Assembly (NCBI RefSeq): GCF_008691045.1
Contig: NZ_VMSO01000001.1
Coordinates: forward strand, 310,001 to 374,000
Length of the DNA stretch: 64,000 nucleotides
Source: Mediterraneibacter catenae
Lineage (GTDB): Bacteria; Bacillota; Clostridia; Lachnospirales; Lachnospiraceae
Direction: 5' to 3'
In this document: one piece after another, positions 59,530-64,000 of the stretch
Position numbering within the stretch: position 1 is the stretch's first letter
How the letters are laid out: each line of letters starts with the position of its first letter
Made by a program: the position numbers and the translations under genes
Notes under the pieces: model-generated
The model's input: only the letters and a program-made list of their open reading frames with translations
Databases searched by the model: none
Told to the model about the DNA's origin: nothing

Positions 59530-60585
59530 ATGAACCAGATTACAAAAGGAAAACAGAGCCTGTTGTTTGAAAATGCCCCGTATATCGTGAGCGCGGCATC
59601 CGTGACAGGCAGCAAGGAGGCGGAAGGCCCGCTGGGAAAACTTTTTGACATGACAAGCGAAGACAATCTGTTTGGCGCGCAGACATGGGAAGAGGCAGAG
59701 AGTACGATGCAGAAAGAGGCATGTGTGCTTGCGCTCGGAAAAGCACATGTGAAAGCTGACGAGATCCGGTATCTCTTCGGGGGAGATCTGCTGCGTCAGG
59801 GAATTGCTACATCCATGGGTGTAGAGGCACTGCAGATTCCGATGTTCGGGCTGTACGGAGCATGTTCCACCTCGGGAGAGGCGCTTGCGCTTGCGGGAAT
59901 GAGCGCCGCGGCGGGGTATGGAGAGTATATGCTTGCGGTCACCTCGAGTCATTTCGGAAGCGCGGAAAAAGAATTCAGATTTCCTCTGGGATATGCCAGT
60001 CAACGGCCATTGTCGGCTCACTGGACCGTAACTGGAAGCGGGGCATTCCTTGTACGCGCGGCAGAACCGGAGCGTGATGTCAGTACTACCCGTATTTCAC
60101 ATGTGCGCATTGCGGGCGTGACAGTAGGAAAGATCGTGGATTACGGGCTGAAAGATTCTCAGAATATGGGAGCCTGCATGGCGCCTGCGGCGATGGATAC
60201 GATAGTCTGCAATTTTGAGGACATGGGAAGAAGTGAGAAAGATTATGACCGAATCATTACCGGAGATCTTGGTTATGTGGGACAGTCGATCCTGTTTGAT
60301 CTGGTGAGAGGAAAAGGATATGACATCAGACAGAAGCATATCGACTGTGGGATGACTATATTTGACAGAGAAACGCAGGATACACATGCGGGAGGGAGCG
60401 GCTGTGGATGTGCGGCGGTCACCCTGGCATCTTTTATCATCCCGAAGATCGAGAGCGGGGAATGGAAACGGGTGCTTTTCGTCCCGACAGGCGCTCTGAT
60501 GTCCACGGTAAGCTATAATGAGGGAGCCAGCGTTCCCGGGATCGCTCACGGAATCGTACTGGAACATTGTCCGGAGACAGAATAA
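59530..60585 (+). CDS. spoVAD: Stage V sporulation protein AD
   Basis: A 351-residue protein of the thiolase-like fold that binds dipicolinic acid on the spore inner membrane. Hallmarks are GKQSLLFENAPYIVSAASVTGSKE, LFGGDLLRQGIATSMG, LYGACSTSGEALALAG, GSAEKEFRFPLGYASQRPLSAHWTVTGSGAF split over two segments, ITGDLGYVGQSIL and GGSGCGCAAVTLAS. ATG 59530 follows AGGAGA. spoVAE begins 27 bp downstream; spoVAC is divergent, 189 bp upstream. Confidence 0.95.
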   Translation: MNQITKGKQSLLFENAPYIVSAASVTGSKEAEGPLGKLFDMTSEDNLFGAQTWEEAESTMQKEACVLALGKAHVKADEIRYLFGGDLLRQGIATSMGVEALQIPMFGLYGACSTSGEALALAGMSAAAGYGEYMLAVTSSHFGSAEKEFRFPLGYASQRPLSAHWTVTGSGAFLVRAAEPERDVSTTRISHVRIAGVTVGKIVDYGLKDSQNMGACMAPAAMDTIVCNFEDMGRSEKDYDRIITGDLGYVGQSILFDLVRGKGYDIRQKHIDCGMTIFDRETQDTHAGGSGCGCAAVTLASFIIPKIESGEWKRVLFVPTGALMSTVSYNEGASVPGIAHGIVLEHCPETE

Positions 60586-60612
60586 AGGATACATTGAAGG
60601 GAGACATTTACG

Positions 60613-60969
60613 ATGGAATATATAACAGCATTTGTTATAGGAGGACTTATCTGTGCGGCAGTGCAGATCCTTCTCGACCGCACCAAAATGATGCCGGGAA
60701 GAGTTATGGTGCTCCTTGTATGTACCGGAGCGCTGCTCGGATTCTGCGGGATCTATAAGCCCTTTCAGGAATTTGCCGGTTCCGGCGCCAGTGTACCGCT
60801 GCTCGGTTTCGGCAATGTTTTATGGCAGGGTGTAAAGGAAGCGGTGGACGAGTACGGATTTATCGGTATCTTTATGGGCGGATTCAAAGCAAGTGCAGTG
60901 GGAATATCGGCGGCTTTGATTTTCGGATATATTGCATCCTTTATATTCGAACCGAAAATGAAGAAATGA
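60613..60969 (+). CDS. spoVAE: Stage V sporulation protein AE
   Basis: A 118-residue membrane protein with about four helices. AFVIGGLICAAVQILLDRTKMMPGRVMV, FAGSGASVPLLGFGNVLWQGVKEAV split here by a short gap, and GGFKASAVGISAALIFGY match SpoVAE(b), the third core subunit of the DPA channel. AAGGGAG precedes the ATG. It forms an operon with spoVAD. No terminator is obvious before glmS. Confidence 0.94.
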   Translation: MEYITAFVIGGLICAAVQILLDRTKMMPGRVMVLLVCTGALLGFCGIYKPFQEFAGSGASVPLLGFGNVLWQGVKEAVDEYGFIGIFMGGFKASAVGISAALIFGYIASFIFEPKMKK

Positions 60970-60977
60970 AAGAAATA

Positions 60978-61006
60978 TTGACAGCATAAATATGCAATGG
61001 TATGAT
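60978..61006 (+). promoter_or_regulatory. Sigma-A promoter and long leader of glmS
   Basis: TTGACA (60978-60983), 17 bp, TATGAT (61001-61006). A leader of about 145 nt follows, with a hairpin TGCAGGTG/CACCTGCA near 61019-61037 and a looser GGGGAATA...TATTCCCC pairing that ends in CTTTT. I do not see the conserved core of the glmS ribozyme. Confidence 0.65.
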
Positions 61007-61160
61007 AAATTCCGTATTTGCAGGTGCTCACCTGCATGATAATCATAAACAAGGCAGCCGGGGGAATAGGATTTTTCAGAAATACAGAGAAAGATTTTAT
61101 TCCCCTTTTCAATGAAAAAGCAGTGCATCATATGTCAAGGCAAAAGGAGGTATTACAGAT

Positions 61161-62999
61161 ATGTGTGGAATTGTCGGATATGTAGGAGAAGAACAGGCGG
61201 CGCCGATCCTTCTGGAAGGATTGTCGAAGCTGGAATACAGAGGATATGATTCTGCCGGGATCGCAGTCCGCAACGAGACGTCAGGGGACATCTCTGTCGT
61301 CAAGGCAAAAGGACGGCTCAATATACTGGCAGAAAAGACGGATAACGGAAGAAGTGTGCTCGGCACCTGCGGTATCGGCCATACCCGCTGGGCGACACAC
61401 GGTGAACCTTCCGAGAATAACGCGCATCCCCACTGCACAGACGATAAGTCTGTTGTTCTGGTACATAACGGTATTATCGAGAATTACCAGGAGCTCAAAG
61501 ACAAACTGGTCAAATCCGGATATACATTTTATTCACAGACAGATACAGAGATTGCCGTGAAGCTGGTCGACTATTATTATAAGAAGACCGGAACCCCTCT
61601 GGAGGCTCTTACAAGGAGTATGCTCCGTATCAGAGGATCCTACGCTTTCGGCGTGATGTTCCATGACCATCCGGGAAGGCTCTTTGCGGCAAGGAAAGAC
61701 AGCCCTCTTATAATAGGAAAAGGTGAAACAGGATGTCTGATCGCATCTGACGTACCGGCTATTCTTGACAGGACAAGAGATGTATATTATATCGGAAATC
61801 TTGAGATTGCGGAACTTACAGGCGAGGAAGTACATTTTTACAACATTGACAGAGAAGAAATCCGTAAAGATATTGTAGAGATCAAATGGGATGCCGAGTC
61901 TGCGGAAAAAGGCGGATATGAGCATTTTATGCTGAAAGAGATCCACGAGCAGCCGAAGGCGGTACAGGATACGATCGGCGCATATGTCCATGAAGGTGCG
62001 ATTGATTTCTCTGAGACCGGACTGTCGGATGAAATCTTTGCGGGACTTAAAAGAGTCTATATCGTAGCATGCGGTTCAGCATACCATGTGGGAATTGCGG
62101 GCAGATATGTGATGGAGAGTCTGGCGGGAATTCCGGTTGAAGTGGATCTTGCATCGGAATTCCGGTACCGTGATCCGATCCTTGAGCCGGATTCTCTTGT
62201 TGTCGTAATCTCCCAGTCAGGTGAGACAGCGGACAGTCTTGCAGCGCTGCGTCTGGCGAAAGAAAAAGGCCATCCGGTGCTGGGGGTTGTAAATGTAGTG
62301 GGATCCAGTATAGCAAGAGAGAGTGATTATATTCTGTATACTTATGCAGGGCCGGAGATTTCTGTCGCTACTACAAAGGCCTACAGTACACAGCTGATCG
62401 CCATGTACCTGCTTGCTGTCCAGGCGGCAAAAATCAAAGGAAAGATTGACGACGAACGTTATGCGGGGCTTCTGGCGGAGATGGGAACACTCCCGGAAAA
62501 GATACAGAAGACACTCGACGACAAAGAGAGGATCCAGTGGTTTGCAAGCAAATATGCAAATGCAAAAGATATTTTCTTCATTGGCAGAGGTATCGACTAT
62601 GCGATCAGTATGGAGGGCAGTCTCAAGATGAAAGAGATCAGCTACATTCATTCTGAGGCATATGCCGCTGGCGAGCTTAAACACGGAACGATCAGCCTTG
62701 TCGAGGACGGAATCCTTGTTGTGGGAGTCCTGACGCAGAGCGCGCTCTTTGAGAAGACGCTGAGTAATATGGTCGAAGTCAAGAGCCGCGGTGCTTATCT
62801 GATGGGACTTACAACATATGGTAATTACAATATAGAAGATACAGCTGATTTTTCAGTGTATGTACCGAAGACAGACGAGTATTTCACTACGAGTCTTGCG
62901 ATCGTGCCGCTCCAGCTGATGGGATATTATGTAAGCGTGGCGAAAGGTCTTGATGTGGATAAACCGAGAAATCTGGCGAAATCGGTGACAGTGGAATAG
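61161..62999 (+). CDS. glmS: Glutamine-fructose-6-phosphate aminotransferase (isomerising)
   Basis: A 612-residue enzyme of normal length that makes glucosamine-6-phosphate for cell-wall synthesis. The Ntn glutaminase domain begins MCGIVGYVG with Cys2 as nucleophile and contains YRGYDSAGIAV and GIGHTRWATHGEPSENNAHP. Two SIS sugar-isomerase domains follow (VACGSAYHVGIAGRYV, VVISQSGETADSLAALR; FIGRGIDYAISMEGSLKMKE), and the C-terminus ends DVDKPRNLAKSVTVE. AAAGGAGG lies 14 bp before the ATG. It has its own promoter. Confidence 0.97.
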   Translation: MCGIVGYVGEEQAAPILLEGLSKLEYRGYDSAGIAVRNETSGDISVVKAKGRLNILAEKTDNGRSVLGTCGIGHTRWATHGEPSENNAHPHCTDDKSVVLVHNGIIENYQELKDKLVKSGYTFYSQTDTEIAVKLVDYYYKKTGTPLEALTRSMLRIRGSYAFGVMFHDHPGRLFAARKDSPLIIGKGETGCLIASDVPAILDRTRDVYYIGNLEIAELTGEEVHFYNIDREEIRKDIVEIKWDAESAEKGGYEHFMLKEIHEQPKAVQDTIGAYVHEGAIDFSETGLSDEIFAGLKRVYIVACGSAYHVGIAGRYVMESLAGIPVEVDLASEFRYRDPILEPDSLVVVISQSGETADSLAALRLAKEKGHPVLGVVNVVGSSIARESDYILYTYAGPEISVATTKAYSTQLIAMYLLAVQAAKIKGKIDDERYAGLLAEMGTLPEKIQKTLDDKERIQWFASKYANAKDIFFIGRGIDYAISMEGSLKMKEISYIHSEAYAAGELKHGTISLVEDGILVVGVLTQSALFEKTLSNMVEVKSRGAYLMGLTTYGNYNIEDTADFSVYVPKTDEYFTTSLAIVPLQLMGYYVSVAKGLDVDKPRNLAKSVTVE

Positions 63000-63011
63000 A
63001 AGGAAACGACA

Positions 63012-63692
63012 ATGCCGGGATATATATTACATCTGACTTCTGCGCGTATGCTGCTGGATCTGTTTTCGGCAGATGACTCTCTGTGCAGCGACTGCGGGAT
63101 GCAGAATGATTTTTATGTGGGAAATCTTTTACCGGATGCCGGCAGCTCAAAGCCGGCATCCCATTTTTATGACCCGGAGTACCTGGATCGCATGATCGTA
63201 TGGCCGAGACCGGGAGAATTTCGAAGAAAGTACCGGGAACAGCTGGAAGATCCGCTGTATCTGGGATATTATTATCATCTGTATATTGATAAGGCGTTCC
63301 TTCAGGACTATCTGCCGTGTGTTGCCGGGTATTATGACCGGCATGGGAATACTACAGAATTTAAAGGTGATGTGAGCCGGGTGAGACTGAAGAAAACAGG
63401 GGAGTCCCTGCCGCTTGAAAAGTATCTCTCGGAGGAATATTATTACGGAGATTATACGAGGATGAATACCTGGCTCTGTGAGAAATTTCATCTGCCGGAG
63501 GAGCTGTCGGCGGATCGTGATCCGAAGATAGAGGAAGCAGACTTCTCCGGAATAGATAAGGTCCTCTTGGATCTGAAGGAATATAGAAATGTTCCTGCAA
63601 AAGCAGTGGAAGACCTCAGAGTATTTGATCTGAAGGAACTGCTGGAATTCCTGAGGTGGGCAGCCCGGCGGTTTTACAAACATTTAACATAA
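63012..63692 (+). CDS. Small Zn-dependent phospholipase C-like hypothetical protein
   Basis: A 226-residue protein. MPGYILHLTSARML, NDFYVGNLLPDAGSSKPASHFYD and LGYYYHLYIDKAFLQDYLP place histidines and aspartates as in the Zn_dep_PLPC-like domain (PF00882-type) found in many Firmicute hypotheticals. There is no signal peptide, so it would act inside the cell. It starts 12 bp after glmS with GAAGGAAACG upstream and is probably co-transcribed. The substrate is unknown. Confidence 0.7.
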   Translation: MPGYILHLTSARMLLDLFSADDSLCSDCGMQNDFYVGNLLPDAGSSKPASHFYDPEYLDRMIVWPRPGEFRRKYREQLEDPLYLGYYYHLYIDKAFLQDYLPCVAGYYDRHGNTTEFKGDVSRVRLKKTGESLPLEKYLSEEYYYGDYTRMNTWLCEKFHLPEELSADRDPKIEEADFSGIDKVLLDLKEYRNVPAKAVEDLRVFDLKELLEFLRWAARRFYKHLT

Positions 63693-63714
63693 TCCGGCAG
63701 CCGCCGGATTTTTT
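63691..63714 (+). terminator. Terminator after the glmS operon
   Basis: ATCCGGC and GCCGGAT form a 7-bp GC-rich stem with a 4-nt loop, followed by TTTTT. Confidence 0.88.
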
Positions 63715-63847
63715 CATCTGTTATAATAGTTTTACATTCAGCTAAGAGAAACGAGGAGAGAATTCTGTAGATTATCTACACCTGCCTTCTGCTTTATACA
63801 CGTGTTGTGCAGGGCAACAGACGATCTCCGGAAAGTGAAACATAACA

Positions 63848-64000
63848 ATGAAAAACAGTATTACAAAACAGATTGAATCCGGTTATGCTGATCTTCGACG
63901 TTCCGAGAAACAGGCGGCGGATTACATCCTGGAACATCTGGAACAGGTGGCGGACGAGCCGATCGACCGGCTGGCAAGGGCGGCAGGCGTCAGTCAGCCT
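63848..64000 (+). CDS. MurR/RpiR-family regulator (5' part; runs off the window)
   Basis: The frame opens at ATG 63848 and stays open to the window end, giving 51 residues: MKNSITKQIESGYADLRRSE, then KQAADYILEHLEQVADEPIDRL and ARAAGVSQP, the start of the RpiR HTH. A SIS sugar-phosphate domain would be expected beyond the window. MurR/RpiR proteins usually control amino-sugar genes, which would suit the position after glmS. A sigma-A-like TATAAT lies near 63721. Confidence 0.85.
   Translation, partial: MKNSITKQIESGYADLRRSEKQAADYILEHLEQVADEPIDRLARAAGVSQP

Noticed and set aside
1-64000. CRISPR arrays, tRNA or rRNA genes, prophage or complete insertion sequences
   Set aside because: No regularly spaced repeats, no tRNA-like cloverleaf with CCA-type end, no rRNA motifs, and no integrase or transposase with terminal repeats were seen by reading; a tRNAscan or repeat search could still find something short.

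Overview
The window looks like a chromosomal segment of a spore-forming, anaerobic Lachnospiraceae-type Firmicute (Clostridia). The signs are near-consensus TTGACA/TATAAT promoters, AGGAGG ribosome sites, a spoVAC/spoVAD/spoVAE locus, thiW/cytX-type thiamine salvage, many gut-type glycosidases and transporters, and moderate GC content. I cannot name the species from sequence alone. No rRNA, tRNA, CRISPR array, intact prophage or complete insertion sequence was seen.

Layout. 1-3.7 kb: a YeiH-like permease (cut by the window edge), a divergent LysR regulator, a minimal two-gene SufC/SufB-like pair, and a YbaK-type deacylase. 3.8-5.7 kb: a PD-(D/E)XK nuclease-like gene, and an XRE-membrane regulator followed by a decayed duplicate of its C-terminus. 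5.7-11.1 kb: thiamine salvage (thiW, TPP riboswitch, thiM-thiE-HAD-thiD-cytX). 11.1-17.5 kb: an AraC regulator divergent from a GH13 glucosidase, then an NhaC-type antiporter with a C39-like peptidase, and an MFS transporter. 17.7-24 kb: asnA, a MarR regulator, and a cysteine/cystine cluster (MalY-type lyase, CoA-disulfide reductase, cystine symporter). 25.1-25.7 kb: a gene-free stretch that looks like a roughly 300-nt structured noncoding RNA with its own promoter and terminator. 25.7-33.3 kb: a WYL regulator, small membrane proteins, a PHP phosphoesterase, an orphan PqqD-like protein, an OPT transporter and an aspartate aminotransferase.

33.5-43.2 kb is unusually rich in broken genes: a doubly deleted penicillin-binding protein fused to the end of a GHKL sensor kinase, a frameshifted secreted protein behind LytTR-like direct repeats, and a lyxose isomerase with an internal deletion. 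Between them lie an intact TetR/ABC-exporter unit and an intact homocysteine methyltransferase/MTHFR gene. 43.3-52 kb: a cupin/CMD pair, pyruvate kinase, a lantibiotic-immunity-type ABC transporter with its two-component system, and an AEC carrier. 52-59 kb: a sortase-anchored surface protein, an acetyltransferase, GH31 and GH2 glycosidases. 59-64 kb: the SpoVA genes in an unusual divergent arrangement, glmS, a small putative Zn-dependent hydrolase and the start of a MurR/RpiR regulator.

Main inference: a composite element, TTGTGTYAT-N15-TGCAA followed 21-22 bp later by TATAAT, occurs at three places: in front of the GH13 gene beside the AraC gene, the MFS gene, and the GH31 gene about 40 kb away. 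The fixed geometry suggests one AraC-controlled glucoside regulon that ties these scattered genes together. The candidate noncoding RNA at 25.2-25.6 kb is the other most interesting object.
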